64,000 nucleotides of DNA, from assembly GCA_013397435.1 (NCBI GenBank), contig VZRG01000521.1, positions 326,658 to 390,657 of the forward strand. The letters are read 5' to 3'. This DNA comes from Erythrocercus mccallii (lineage: Eukaryota; Chordata; Aves; Passeriformes; Dicruridae). The notes beneath the pieces are model-generated. The model worked only from the letters and a program-made list of their open reading frames with translations, was not told where the DNA came from and did not search any database. The position numbers and the translations under genes are program-made. Positions 1 to 13,403 of the stretch are shown one piece after another (the first letter of the stretch is position 1; every line of letters starts with the position of its first letter).

Positions 1-1064
1 CGCAGCCAAAGATGCTTTGGCTTTCCAGAATGGAAATGCCCTGGCTTTACAGAAGTGCAGTAGCTCCGTTGCTCAAAATTCCTGCACCCTTTCAAGTCCT
101 GTATTTTTTTAGACGTTTTGAGTACTTTGAGCAATTTGTCACATATGCCAGTTTCTTATCTGGAGCGTACTTTTGTCTCTGCAACCATTTTTCTAATTCC
201 TCTGAAGGACCCTATTGTTGTCTTCTTCTTTCCTCAAGGATTACCCTTTTCTTAGCACCATCTCCATAGCTGAGATTCTCAGAGAGATGTGGTTCATGTA
301 TCTGAGGCTGTTTGCTCTTCAGCTGTTCTGAACCCATCCTTTTCATTGCCTCAAAACTTGATTCTGAGCAGTTTGAACATCTGCTTTCCTGCAGATCCTG
401 CAAAAACGTGGATTTCATGCTCACATGGAGTGTGTTTATACCTGTGTGTATATGCCTCACAACTTTTAAGTGCATTATCCAACTGCAGCCGAATTTGATA
501 GAGGGTAGCAGTCTCAAAAATAGCAAGTTCCCTCAAGGTTTGAGCAGACAGGCAGAGGTAGAAGAGAGATGCCCTACTTCTACTGAGGAAAAAGCTGCCA
601 TGTTGTGCTGAGCCTTTATTTGATGCCGGTGAATCCATTTGGGAGAGAGCACAAATCTCAGCACCCCACCCACAGGAAGGACTTCAATCACCACATGATT
701 CTTCTCGGTGCCCAAGTCAATCAAGCTCAGAGAAAGCAGGGTTTCATAGTTCTGGTGCTCATGGAACTACTTGGGATATTTTTTTTCAAATAGCTTTTTC
801 ACTTAAAATCTTATCAGCCGTTTGAATCCATGTTCCATTAGCAAATCCTGCTTGCTTCATGAATATGCACGTTCACAATGTGTAGCATTGGCTTAACTGC
901 TCCCATTGAAGTTGGTAATAAAACTCCTGCTGACTTCAAAGAGAATAGAGTCAGGCCGATGCTGAGTGCTTTGGAAAATCCCACCCCTTGTTGTTATTTT
1001 ATTCTTAACACCTCCACTCAGGAGCTGTGGGATGAGACTAAATACTCCAGAATGAGTAAAGAGG

Positions 1065-1079
1065 AAAAAAAAAAAAAAA
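1065..1079 (+). repeat. Poly(A) tract
   Basis: Fifteen A residues, followed by a second A-rich patch. No retrogene or LINE is recognisable next to it. Confidence 0.9.
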
Positions 1080-1587
1080 CCAACAAAAAAAGAACAGATC
1101 AAAGAGCCAAAAATGAAAATCCACATTCTGAGGTAAATATTTAAGGGCCTGTCTTCAAGAAGAAGTTCTGCTTTTGTTTGGTGAAGGGTCACAAGCTGCA
1201 GCCTTGAGGCAGGAGGCTGCAAGTTCAGCCTCACGCTGAGGCCATCGCTGGAAGTTCAGATCTCAGTGACACAAAGCGTGGCACAATTGTGGTTTTGTGA
1301 CACAAACCTCCAAACTGTGTCAAGGCTACACGTGATCATGAGTTGGAGTAGAACTGATTCCTTAAATTCTGTCCTTGCACTTTGGTTTTTCACATCTAGG
1401 AGGGTCCAAAGAGGTTCTGGTCGCCTCTGCTGGCACCAGGACAGGGCAAAAACCCAAAACATCCCATGGGTTATCAACATCTGCAAGTGAGCAGATCCAT
1501 CTTAAATTATCTATTCCTCTGCTCCTCTCTTGCTGTGAATTATGCAGGGAAAAGGTGTTGAAGAGCTTTACAGCTCTTCACTTTGTT

Positions 1588-1767
1588 TTCTTTTTTCCAG
1601 ATGAACGAAGTGCTCAGATCTTTGTTTTCCCAGTACTTGATGCCATAGATCCCAAACTGCCATGGGAAGGGGAAGGTTCCCTACCACCACCCAATTTAGT
1701 GGAGCATTATGCATTCAGCAGACTTCAAGGGGATATAAACGTACCTAAAATTGTCATACACCAGTGA
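1588..1767 (+). other. Unrecognised open frame behind an acceptor-like tract
   Basis: TTTTCTTTTTTCCAG (ending at 1600) resembles a 3' splice site and is followed by an open frame of about 55 codons to TGA at 1765. The peptide matches no family I know, and I found no convincing donor or partner exon. Most likely chance. Confidence 0.1.
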
Positions 1768-4700
1768 TTTCCACTGGGCAGAACTCCCTTGGCATCAACA
1801 CATTCTTACCTGTTTTGCTGAATCAGGGCACGTTCTTCTTGCAGGGACTTTGTGTTTTAGTGTGGGCTATTTTGGTATTTTCTTCTCCTAAGATTATTTC
1901 CACTGGAAAAAACACAGTATTTTTCATTCCAGCAGTATTTTTGGTAACAGTTACTATTTCCTGACAATATGTCTGTATTTTAGGACAAAACCAAATTACA
2001 TGTTGGATGTGCCTTTCCCCACTGCAGTTTCTCCAGCACTACTCACGAGCCAGTTACATCAGGAGCATAATCTGGAAGAGACACAATAGAGGCTATATTA
2101 AGTTTTATACAGACTTGCCATCAAATTACATGCAATAGCTACTTGATCATGTTATATCAGTCCATTTTTGTCTGGCCATTTGGAAGGCAATTGCTTTTAT
2201 CTTGATGGCTTATTTTTTAATTCAGACCTTGCGAGGGTTTTACCAAGAGTTTTTGTCTAATGGCTGCAGGATTCTCCTGGTCACATGGTTTAGTACAATA
2301 TGACTGTTAGTGCACAGTTGCATGATAAGGGGTATTGGCAAAAAGAACCCTCTCACTGTAGTTCATTTTCATAGGTTTTCTGGGGTTTTTTTTGTCTTTT
2401 ATTATCTGTTCCTTGATGTCTATAAAAATTTTGACATCAGTTAGAACTTAATGCCGTAAAACAAGCTAGAAACTGAGACAAATATATATTTTTTTGCTCT
2501 CCTGCCTGCCAGTGTGCTCCAGAAGACTGTGAATTTACCATCAAACTTCTGCTGAGTTAGAACCTCTCTTTTAATCTTGGTAATAATAGATAAAGTCCTA
2601 CTCCCTGGATGCACCATATAATCATTATTATCTTACAAATTCTAAGTGCTTTGTGTAATCTTCAAGGCTGTGTTCCTAGTGCTGTGCTTTAGGAGAAAAG
2701 AGAATGATCATAATTATGAAAAATTGCATTTTGTTGCATCTTTTGCCAGTTCTCTGAGATCAAAAGGGTTAATTGCCTTGTACAAACTTTGTATCAGTAC
2801 AGTTAACTCTGGTGAACCAGAACTGGGCTACAGATTTATACTGCAGATTTTTCTTGTTGGTTGAGTCCTTTGGCTTGGTCATGGAAAGACCTAAAGAGTT
2901 TGAGTCTCCAGTTTGGATTAGATACAAATCAGTCCTAATTTATTTCCCAAATATCTGTTGTTCTTCTGGTTAGTACTTTAACTTGAAGCTTAATATTAGT
3001 TTTCTCTGAAGAGTTTTGAGGTTGATTTTTTGACTCAGTAAGTTTTATTATTAAAAAAGGACTGTATAGCTGTGCAAAAAGTGGTTGCATTTTTTTTTGA
3101 AGTGCCAAACAAATCTCGGATAACTGCAGAAGTGACCCTAAGAATGAGGGGAAATGATGAAGGAAGAAGAAGCTCATACAAATGCTGCCTAGTTGGAACC
3201 TGTGTACTTTGTTCTACATTGCAGTCTCATTCTGAAACTTATGTAAAAGCGCCGTATGGGATGAAACTTTTAGGTGTATTAAACCCATCCCATAATGTTT
3301 ATTTTTGTACATGGACAAGAGATTACAGCTTTTCCATTGAGCTTCCAAAGTCATCATCAAAAGCGATCGTTACTTTGTGAGCACTTTGTAGTCTGGTATC
3401 TGTCCTACACTAGTTAATTCATGTAAATCTAAAGAAGTGGTTGCCGGCAGGATGGCATCAGAAATATGGAAATAGAGCATCTGGGTAGAAAGGGTAGGTT
3501 TTTGCAATGTTTCCATTGAAATTATTTTTTCCTGCCAAGTGAACAGATGCAGTGGAAACAGACAGTCTTATCGGCAGCCTTTCTTTTGGGGAGAATAAAT
3601 GAGTGAGTGATCTATCAAAATATTTTTTTTCACTTGATTAAACAGACGATATTTATAGCCTTTCTAAATATAAACCAAACGGAGGTGAAAAAGAGGAAGG
3701 TTCACAAAGAATGGCCACTCTACAAAGTCAGGTGCTGTTCCTGTACCCAAAAGTATTTTTAAATTCCTGTTTCTTCACCTAAGCTGAGTGAATGCAGTTC
3801 TCTGCACTCCAAGGGTGTTCAGCAGACTTACGGTCCTGATGCTCATATTTTGGTCTGATGCTGTGGGCTGCAGATATGTTTGCTTATAGATTTCCCTTCA
3901 TTTCACATTAAAATAACAACAACATACCTAAGGGTTTCAAGAGTCTGCCATTTTCTTATGTTACATTACAGGTTCTGGAATAAATAGCTGGAAAGGCTGA
4001 AATTTTAACGAGATAATAGAAAAATTTGTACCTTGCAGGAAAATACAAGATTTTGACACTTGGTTGCATTCTGAATAGAATATTAAATTATTATTAAAAT
4101 CTTCTTCAGGTTAATTTTAATGTCATTTAGATATGAATGTTTAAAGATTTTGTTATGTGATAAAAATAGAAATGAAAAATTCTCCTGAAGTCTTGCAAAT
4201 GAAATGTTTGATTTATCAAAACATTCCTAATTCTTTTAAAATGTGATTTTGCCAGAACTAATTCATGTCATAAGAAATTTCAGCTTTGTTGAAATGCAAC
4301 TTTCTGCTGGGAAAATGAACTAACACCTGATCAGGGCTGCCTGGCTGTAGAGCCTGCTGGTCATACTTAATTCCTTTGCCAGAAATGACATGGTTATTAA
4401 CCCTTTGACCATTGGTATGATACTGTAATGTTGGGCTTTTTTGGTTTTGCCTTTTTCCAAACTGAGCTACATCTTCTTATTAAAATAATTTTGCATTTGT
4501 TCTGAAAAATTTCCATATTTTTGTACTTTATATAAACTCCCTTGTAATGAGGCAAGGCAAACTCTTTTATCTTGCTGCCCCTTTTATGGAAGTCTCCTTT
4601 GGCCACTTTTATTTGTGATTTTGCCTTTTCCCTTGATTATGTGTTGAGATTTCTGTTAGACTCTTTAGCATTCTATCCGGCTTTTGGGTTACAGTGTTCA

Positions 4701-5189
4701 TCTTTGGAGCTTGTTGTCTCTGTGTTTCTTTATCAAGGGAGGCAGTTTTTTCATAAATGCATTTTTTTACATTGCTAGCAATCCCAAAAACTGTCCTGAA
4801 ATAAGAGTTTTTACTGCTTAATGTAAAATTTCATCATGAGTAATTCTGAGTCATTTAATTTCATATCTTTTAAAATGTCTTTTCTAGGATGGTCAAACTG
4901 ACATTTGTGTTCTCTGTCAACATAGTATTGAAACTAATACTGTGTGTTCCCTTCTTTCCAGTGAACAATCTGAACCCAAAAGACATCATTATTTGAGTGT
5001 TTTTGCTCAGATATTTAAATGCTGGTATGGAAGATGATTATTGACTTTTCACTTAAATGATGTAGTCTTCTGAGAAAATCAATCTTCCTTATATATTCAC
5101 CAGCTGTATTTAAGAACTAGCATTTGGCTAGCACTTTTCGCAATTTAAAATAGAAAAATCTCTCATGCGGTGGCTTTCCTTAAGAGATC

Positions 5190-5290
5190 TCCAACACTTC
5201 CCTGTCACATTAATCACTTTTTAAATAGAGGAAAATTGAGGCAGAGATGTAGAAATCTGTCCCAGGAAACTCAGTGGTTGAAGCAGGAAG
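5190..5290. mobile_element. MIR-like ancient SINE fragment
   Basis: It contains TTTTTAAATAGAGGAAAATT, GAGGCAGAGATGTAG and CTGTCCCAGGAAACTCAGTG. This is the order and spacing of the MIR core family phrase (ATTTTACAGATGGGGAAACT, GAGGCACAGAG, CTTGCCCAAGGTCACACAG). It is diverged; recognised by eye only. Confidence 0.4.
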
Positions 5291-6091
5291 GAAAAGAGAA
5301 AACAAATCAAAAAGGAGAAACCAAGCGTTGGTATCTGTCCCGCTGGACCGTCATGTTGTTAGGTGAATCTGTTCAACTCACAGGAGGGTAATTTATATCA
5401 GTTAGGCTCTAAGAATCCTGTGTGATCCATGTTTCTGGATAGACAGATGGATGCTCCCTTCACGTCTCTGTTACTTTTGGTATCACACTGTGAACTGAAG
5501 GTCTTGCTCTGCCTTGTCTTGAACACGTTCCCATGAGCACTGCAAATAGCCTGTTAAATATGGATGATCCGTCTTGATTTTCCAGATGAGTCAGGAAAAA
5601 TACTGGGAATTTTTTTTTGACAGGTGTAAGCCAATTGGTGTAGAGAGTTGAAGTCTCCAAGGCATTTCCCTGGCCCTCAAGGAACCCTTTGGCTTCCAGC
5701 CATGGGCTTTTGTCATCAGCTGCATCCTGTTCCTGGCAGTAGCATGCCCCAGGAAAGAGCACAAATCTCTCTCACAACTCTTCGCCTCATTAATTTTATC
5801 CTCACTCTTCCTCCACATTTGTTGGCTTTGGAGAAGGGTCCTGACATACTTCTTGCAATCAGTGTGCCCTGCTCAGAACCAGTTGCAAACATTCCCTTTG
5901 GAAAGCTGTATATGGATGGCAGCCTGGCCTTCCTCTGGTGACTTCTCCTGCCATTTAGTTCCCTATTTGATTTTCTCATGTTGATCTTTGAAATGGCAAT
6001 GTCTGGTTTTCCTGTAGAGTTCCCAGATCCTGGGTTTTACACAAATAACTGTCCCATGTTAGCAGGAGTGGAATCTGGAGAGGTTTTGGCA

Positions 6092-6127
6092 AGATGGCTC
6101 TAAGAGGTGGCTTAGATGGCTCTAAGA
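6092..6127 (+). repeat. 22-bp spaced direct repeat
   Basis: AGATGGCTCTAAGA occurs at 6092 and again at 6114, separated by GGTGGCTT. A small local duplication in non-coding DNA. Confidence 0.85.
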
Positions 6128-6710
6128 TCTAAAACCTGAGCTGGCACTAAGAACTTGGTCTTCTAAGAGGACTAAAAGTGGCTCCCTCTGAAGTCATGAA
6201 GTCATTTATTTATGGAAGACTTACAGCAAGAAGCCTCCTAGAATACAGCAGGATTATTTTTGCCATGTGGGTTATTAGCATTGACTGTGGACTATGGCAG
6301 AACAGAGACGTGAAACATTCTGTCTGCAAAATAGCTCTCAAGGTTGTAACCAAACCCTTAAAATTGCAAGATGTGGCTGTTCAAGACTGGGAAGATGGGT
6401 AGGAGAATACAGGTGGTGTCTCAGAAATAAATTGGTGGTTTGTAGAAGTTTGGAATTGCTAATCTCAGGAAAACCCAAGCTCAGTAAGAGGCTTGATCTT
6501 TTAGGAAGGCTGCACTCAGTTGAGAGGACCAGTCCCTGCTTTCCTCCTAGGACGGCAAAATTACAACTTTCGGGTCACACTTAGAAAGCAATTGGGTGTA
6601 ATCTGTACCTTTTGCATGGCATAAAAGAGCTAGATGAGATAATCAGGCACCAGCATGTCCTCAGGTCTTTTTTAAATACTGAGATCACTCCAGGGTGTGC
6701 TTATGATGAT

Positions 6711-6750
6711 TTCCCCTCCTCCTTCTCCTCCTTCTCCTCCTTCTCCTCTC
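6711..6750 (+). repeat. Polypyrimidine (CTCCTTCTC)n tract
   Basis: Roughly three and a half 9-base CTCCTTCTC-type units, pure C/T over about 40 bases. A mirror-repeat tract of this kind can form triplex DNA; that is inference from composition. Confidence 0.85.
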
Positions 6751-8452
6751 TGCTGAGGGAATTGCTTCTCTTGTGTCTGTTCACTGTAGGTGTTGGCCAA
6801 ATGCTCCCAACCTACCACCGTTATTGGCACAACTTGAGTTGTCTTCTCTGGTGGAGCACTCCCTGTTTCACCACTAGAAAGGTGAAGTGTCTAGGCCAAG
6901 TTCATCATCCAGACTCCACAGTCAGTGGAGAAAAGTTGAACACCTCCAGAGAGTAATTCATCCCATCCAAAAATAGATGTTTAAGACAGGAAGAATGAAT
7001 CACTCTCTGGGGGTTGGTGCACGTCTCTCTGTTCACTGATGATAAAAGAAGTCTAGACAATTACCTTAACCTAGACATCCAGCTGTAAGACACCTTCAGC
7101 TGCGTGAGATCGAGCTGTGCTTTCAGGTCCCTAAGGACCAATTTCCACCCCCCTGTTCAAATGGGAAGTAGTTTTCTGATTTCACAGCAGCTTTCAAGCT
7201 GAAGTCACTGACAATCAGAATCTCAGTGAGCCACATATGGCAGTTTTACCATAACTGAATAGCTTTTTAATGAAAGGGTTTTTTACCCTCAGTCCCATCT
7301 GGGAGTTATCCATGAGAAGTTGATGATGTTTTGAGGAAAATTTCTTTATTTTACTTGCTGAACCATTGCCACCGTTAAATATTGCTGCATAATTTCCTCC
7401 CAAGGAGTCTGTTGCGTGTAGATAATATTCAAAATGTGGTCCCCATTGATTACTTTGATTGAACACATGCCACACATGATGTTCTCCATGAGCAGGAGTA
7501 CAGCTCTTCAGATGGTGCTTGCAGACACTCTCATTTGTGAGTTCATTTCTTGTGGTCTGAAATTCATCTCTCATCTTCTCTCTTGCCTTCCCGTGAGCTC
7601 ATTTGTTAAAGTATTTGGGGAAAGGCAAACAGGGAAAGGCAAGATGACTGCAGAAGGCAACAGAGCACCAAGATCATAAGGAGCATCCACAGAGTCCTGG
7701 AGAGGGAAACCCCAGTGGAGGCAGCTGGGAGAAGGGAAACCCTCCAGCACTGGACAACCAAAGAGCTGGAGTTGCCAATTCCAGTCCACCACTGCAGTTC
7801 CTCAGTGCCCACCTTGCCCCATGGGGGTGACCAGTGCAGGAGCAATGCTGGCAGAGCAATCCAGGGCTCTTGGATATTGGCTGCTCCCCTTTCCAGCCCA
7901 TCATTTGGAGCAAAGCCACCTTCAGCTGGTGCTCCCATGAGGAGACCAGGGAGCAGGGGCCAGCACAGCCCAGATCCAGCCCTACGTGACTGTCACTGCT
8001 TCCAGGACAGTGGTTCCTGTTCCCACTGATTGCAGAGCAGATAGCTGAGGATGATGATGTCTCCAAGGGGACAAAGGGTTCCCTGGCAGAGGTGGGCAGA
8101 TGTGTTACTCCATGGGCAGGGTGGACTGGTGGAGAGGAGACTTCAGGGTGCCAATCTGTGATCCTGAAGCTTCCATTCCAGACAGGTTAAAAGGTTTGGA
8201 AACTACATGGCTTTGGCCTCTCTGCAGAGAAGAACATCTCAGCTAATTCCTTTGACTTTCACTTTTAGATCATTTTTTGTCCTTGTTCTTTTAAAAGTTC
8301 CATTCAACATGGAAGTGCAGTCTTCAAGGAAGATGCTTGGAAGACATTTTGACCAATATGGTTAATGGGAAACATTTCTTTCCTCAAGAAGTCTTTTGTC
8401 TCACTCTTTTGGAAGATGGCAGGAAGTTTGGATAAAGCCTGAAATGTTTGAG

Positions 8453-8524
8453 GTTTTTGTTTGTTTGTTTGTTCTGTTTATTTATTTGTTTTGTTTTGTT
8501 TGTTGTTGTTTGTATGTGTGTGTG
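8453..8524 (+). repeat. T/G-rich simple repeat
   Basis: Mixed (TTTG)n, (TTTTG)n and (TTG)n motifs ending in a short (TG)n run. The pyrimidine/G bias is all on one strand. Confidence 0.93.
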
Positions 8525-9698
8525 AATTTTCTAGTTGCCAGAAGAAATAATTTGCCCAGTGATGTTACAGGTGCCTCTTTGCTTCCCCTGCCAAGACATC
8601 TGCCCACTGCTGCCTGCAGGAGCCCTCAGTGGAGTCCAAGCCAAAGCAACGGATGCATTTCTCTCAGGGAGTTCCCTGCTTCATCCCTCGCTGTCTCAGA
8701 GCTGAACACATCCTGCCAAGATGCAAGCAAAATATCCCAGAAAAGGTTGAGATATTCACCGAGCTCAAACTATTGTACAAGAAGTACCCTGGAGCAAGAA
8801 CAGAGCTGCGAGACACCATCACACCGAGCTGCTTCCCCCACCCCGGCAGGCACCATGCTGTACCAGACAAACTCCTCCAGATAGGATCCAGGCAGGGATG
8901 TTTGCTTAACACAGCAGCTCTTTGAAAAGGCAAATAAATGGACAGTGAAGCTACACAGACGTGTCACTGTGCAGCGATTTCCGTTTAGCATTTACGTTTA
9001 GTGCCAGGAAACCCTGACTCATGAATATGAAATCAGAAGGAAAGGAAGAAAGCAGTTGTTCATTATTAGAGCTTCGAATTGGGCATGTGGTGGAAATTTG
9101 TATGAAAAAACATGCAGGTTAAAAAGACAGGGGCTGGCTCTGATGGTCCAGGAGGCTTGAAGTGCTTAGGTCTTCAGCTAGGGGATGTGCTTTTGTGGGG
9201 GCCCATGAGAAGTTGCTGCTAGAGAAGAGCCCTGGAGCTCAGGGTTACCATGATGAGGCTCTTGCACATCTTGAAGTGGGGGAAAACAGGTCCTGAATAT
9301 ACTTGGGAATCATCAAATTTGCCTTGAGATAATGGTGAGGAAAGGCAGGGAAGAAAAGCTGATTAATTACCAGAAATAAGAGAAATAACTGACAGGAACC
9401 TCCAAGAAAACAGATCAACCTCAGATAGAAATCCTGAGGTCCCTAAAGGAAGCTCATCTTTAATTGGGGTAAAAATTAAGGAACCCACAGCCCTGATGCT
9501 TCTGGAGGTGGGATGCCTGTCTCTGCCCCTCAGCTGCACTCTAGAGCTGAGAAAAGGCTTTATGAGCCTGAGGTGAACCTGGCTCCCTTCAACACAAGCT
9601 ATCTTCCTTCCAGCCATGAGCGTGGGACACCATCCTTTCTGCACGTTTTGTCTTGAGAGAGCTGAGCTTGTTCTGCCAAGGCGGGATGTGGGTCAGAA

Positions 9699-9924
9699 CC
9701 ACAGAATCACTGAATGTCCTGAACTGGAAGGGATTCAGAAGGGTCATTGAGTCCAGCTCCTGGTCCTGCACAAGACAACCAACCCCAAGAATCACACCAG
9801 GCACCTGAGAGTTGTCCAGACTTTTCTTGGACTCTGGTAGGCTTGGTGCTGCAACCACTTCCCTGGGGAGCCTGCTCCAGTGCCCAAACACCCTCTGGGT
9901 AAAGAACCTTTTCCTAATGTCTCT
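9699..9924 (-). mobile_element. CR1 LINE 3' end fragment
   Basis: Read on the + strand it opens with CACAGAATCACTGAATG, the reverse complement of the CR1 terminal octamer repeats. It continues with phrases typical of avian CR1 tails: GGGTCATTGAGTCCAGCTCC, then GGTGCTGCAACCACTTCCC, GGGGAGCCTGCTCCAGTGCC and AAGAACCTTTTCCTAAT. The element is therefore on the minus strand and 5'-truncated near 9924. It is fairly well preserved, so relatively recent among the repeats here. Confidence 0.9.
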
Positions 9925-11373
9925 AAGAAGAGTGATGCTATTGCAGCAAATATTTTTGATGGTACTGGGAAGGAAGAAGCAAATAAATACATTGCTGCAG
10001 GGTGGCAAGGGCTTGTTTTCCAAAACAGCTCCTTGTATCAAACCCTGGGAGCAGCTCAAGGCAGCAAGGAAGTGTGTCATCCCCTCCAGTGCCTTCATCT
10101 GAAGCCGCCCAGCTGTGCTGTATAAGTACCCCTCTGTTTCCTTGCGTTTTGGTAATTCCAGTGCCCTTAAAATACAACAAGAGCTAATCTGTCAGTGTGG
10201 GGCACAGCAGCTCGCCGTTAATAGCAAAGCATTTGGCTGATACCCCTGGCCTGGAGGATGCAAGGTGCCAGGCAGGAGGTTGGACAGTGGGCTGGGTGGG
10301 CAAGTGCCCATGGGACCGGACAGATCTGCCAGGGTGCTCCTCACCCAAGTGTCCCCGTGCCACCTCTGCCCTCAGTGACAGCACTGGATCGTGGTTGTTT
10401 TGCAGAGCCAGGCTCTGCCCCAAGGCCAGGCCATGGGAAGCTGCTGGCAGGGCTCTGTTCCACCCCATGCGGCTATGACAGCTTCAGAGAGTCGTTAGCA
10501 AGCAAGGCGCGCTTGATGTGAATAATTAAAATACCTGCTGTGCTTTTAAATAGTTCAGAGCCAGCCTTGGAGCTGCATGTGTGAGCGATGGCTGCTGTCT
10601 TTGGAGGAGGCCAGAGCAAAGAGGAGGGCTGATATCCAGTGGAAAAGTCAGGGCTTGATGTTGCTTCTGGCAGGAGGACGGATGATGCTGGCAGCTTCCA
10701 GAGGGATGCAGGCAGTCCCTACTCCTGAGGGAGACTGAGGCTGACACAGCTCTCCTTGCTGATGAACAGACATCATGGCACAGAACTCTCCAAAGTCTCC
10801 TCTCTGCCAAAAATCTGAGCAGCAGCAGTGCTCAGCACCCACCCTTCCAGCTGCCCCAGGGCTCTCCTGCTGGTTCAGCTCTCCAAACCTGTGGGATGAG
10901 GATGTGGAGCAGGGGAACAGTGACAGCCCCACAGCCTTGGGGCTCCGTCAGCCCTGGCAGCATGGGGCCCCTCAACTGAGCACACACAGGTGGGGTCTGG
11001 GGAGGATGCATTGTCTTTTGCAAAGATTTCCCCAAGATATCAATTAGACACTGAAATCAAAACAGTTTCTGCATGAGCAACTAACAAAGAGTTCCCTGCA
11101 GGCTCTCAGCAGCCGGACTCCCTCTGTTCCTACCCCCAGCTGCCTCAGAGTTTGGATCAGAATAGCACTGAAGGGCCCCGTGCCCCAGCACGGAGGAGCT
11201 TCATGGAACAGGGGAAGATATCAAACAGTGCGGCTGTGTCGGTGCTGCTGGAGCGTGGAGCTGTAAATCATCTCTTCTCATGAAAAAAATGGGTTTCTGG
11301 GCAGGGGATGGAGGGAAAAATGACATTCCCCATGAGTCAGTTTCAGATTGAATTAAACCATTGTTTGATCACA

Positions 11374-11410
11374 GATATATATCTTTTATATATATATTTA
11401 TATATATATT
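11374..11410. repeat. (TA)n AT-rich simple repeat
   Basis: Three TA runs separated by CTTT and TT interruptions. A 15-base T tract (11458-11472) follows closely. Confidence 0.9.
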
Positions 11411-13364
11411 GCTCTGGAGAGCCTGGACAATTCCAATTTGGGGTCACTGTGCAATGATTTTTTTTTTTTTTTAAGTTCAGCCAATGAACCAAAAAAAATT
11501 GGCTATTTTCACAGCTTTGCCGTGATTACCTCCAGGGCAGGCAAAAGCAAAGCTTTTAGTAGAGACAGGGGAAAAAAATTCTGTTTAGGGGCTGGCCCGG
11601 TGAGGGGAGAGAGAGAGCTGTGGGCTGACAGCTTTGCAACAGTGTGTGAACATCATCCTGATGTGTGGTCCATTCCCTGTTCCCACATGGGAAGTGGGAG
11701 CTGCCACCTGCACCCCTTTCCTGTGGCTCTTTGCCCATGAAAGGCCAGGGCTCTTGAGCTGAAGATCAACAAATTAGTCTTCTTCTCCCCCACAGCAGAA
11801 CATTATCCATCTAAATATTTCCTTTAATTTAGAGCCATGTAGAGTTTGAAAAGCCCTTCAAGTTCACTTGGGCTGATGAATTGGTAATTGAGTGTACCTG
11901 GATGTTGGTGCCGGCTCTGCCTCTCTCTGCATTTGTATCAGTCCGTGTTTGTTTTCTCCAGCTGTAAATCACTCAGAACTTGGAGAGGCTTTTATCAAAT
12001 CCTGCTAGGAGCCAGTCGTTTTCCCTTTCACAAACACATTGCTAATGCCACGTGGAAGCCACTGGCTTTGCTGTTCACTTAAAAACAATGAGGATGGTAT
12101 TAAATGGGAAGAAAAAATCCTTAGCAACGAGGGAGAAGGAGGAGGAAAAAAATTGTTCCTGTCTCTCTGGAGTTTGCTTCTTTGGTTTAATATCTGTCCC
12201 ATTGATCTCCTAATATGCTCTGCTTTGAGAGCCTGATTTATAGCCCCACACTCCCTTATCCCCCTGGGTGTTACAGCACACGTTGTGCTCAGCTTCTTCA
12301 GCCACCAGCAGGTTGGCTGCCAGCCTTGGTCCAGCCTCACCAGTGCCACCAGCTCCTGGGATGCTCACCTTTCTCCACAGTCCTGGCCAGCACTGGGCAT
12401 GGAGAATTAAGCAGGTGGTTTTAAGGGTTTAAGGGAGTCAGGGTAATCATCTTAAGGTCTCCAGGTTCTCCAATGTCCTTGGTGTCGACCTCTCCAGTGG
12501 CTTTGACAATACCTGGCCCTGTCCATGTGAGGGACCACAGCTGGCTCCCTTCCCACATTGCCCATATCCATGGCTCAGTCCAGTCAGTGTGCTCCAGCAG
12601 CGACAGATTCGGCAGAAAGGAATTTCAAACGAGAGGCAACAGTCCTGATTTGCATTTCTTGGAGCTGCTCTGATCCCTCACCCAATGGAAGAACTGAAGG
12701 AACAGCACCATGTGTCTGGCATAATCCATCCACCCAGCCTGTGTTGAATGTAGATTTTTTCAATGAACTGTTACGTTGCTATTTGCTCAGTGGAAAAAAA
12801 CAGCAAGTTACATCCATTGACAAAGAAATGTGAGGACTTTGCAATCTGTGTGTGAACGTTTCGTGAGCATAAAATGAGGTGAAGTTTGCCAAACGATTAT
12901 TCATTAGGAATTGTTCATTCAGCTCTAATTGCTTGGGTCTAACTGTTCTTAGAAGGACCATGTGACATCTTTGTAATATGCACTTAAGGTCAGAAAAGTG
13001 TTGGTAGAAATTACTTCATGTTAAGTCAAGCTTTTCTTTGGGTGTAATGGGGCTGTTCCTGCTCAGCTTAGAAAGAGGAGTAAATGATGCTGCCTGGTTT
13101 CTTGTTGGGCCTGTGCAGTCCAAGTTAGCTAATGGAGGGTGAGTGGTGCCTTATTGACTCCCACTTTCTCTGTGGAAGGAGTAATTAAATTCACCTGCAG
13201 AATCCCCATCTTCTCATGCGTGGCAGTGTGCAACTTCCCTGCATCTCAGCTAACTAGATTAGAGATTACGCATGCTGATGAGAAAGCACCAGCTAGAAAG
13301 GGTCTGGCTTGGCTTTCAGATCCCAGCTGTTATTTGCAGGACTTACACTTAGCAAAAGCATAGC

Positions 13365-13403
13365 TTTGTTTTGTTTTGTTTTGTTTTGTTTTGTTTTGTT
13401 TTG
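13365..13403 (+). repeat. (TTTTG)n microsatellite
   Basis: About eight uninterrupted TTTTG units, 39 bases. The flanks are unique. Confidence 0.97.

Larger units (their letters stand above)
1..5189. other. AT-rich non-coding DNA
   Basis: Low-GC sequence with many stop codons in all frames. Apart from the poly(A) tract at 1065 and the weak frame near 1.6 kb I see no gene, RNA or intact repeat. The 2000-5100 part is the most AT-rich long stretch of the window. Confidence 0.6.
5291..9698. other. Non-coding DNA with simple repeats
   Basis: No supported gene. Holds the small repeat at 6.1 kb, the polypyrimidine tract at 6.7 kb and the T/G repeat at 8.45 kb. GC rises gradually, with a G/C-richer patch at 7680-8030. 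Confidence 0.6.

Noticed and set aside
7215..7574. 119-codon minus-strand frame with fairly protein-like composition
   Set aside because: No recognisable family, no splice sites found, surrounded by non-coding AT-rich sequence; kept out for lack of support.
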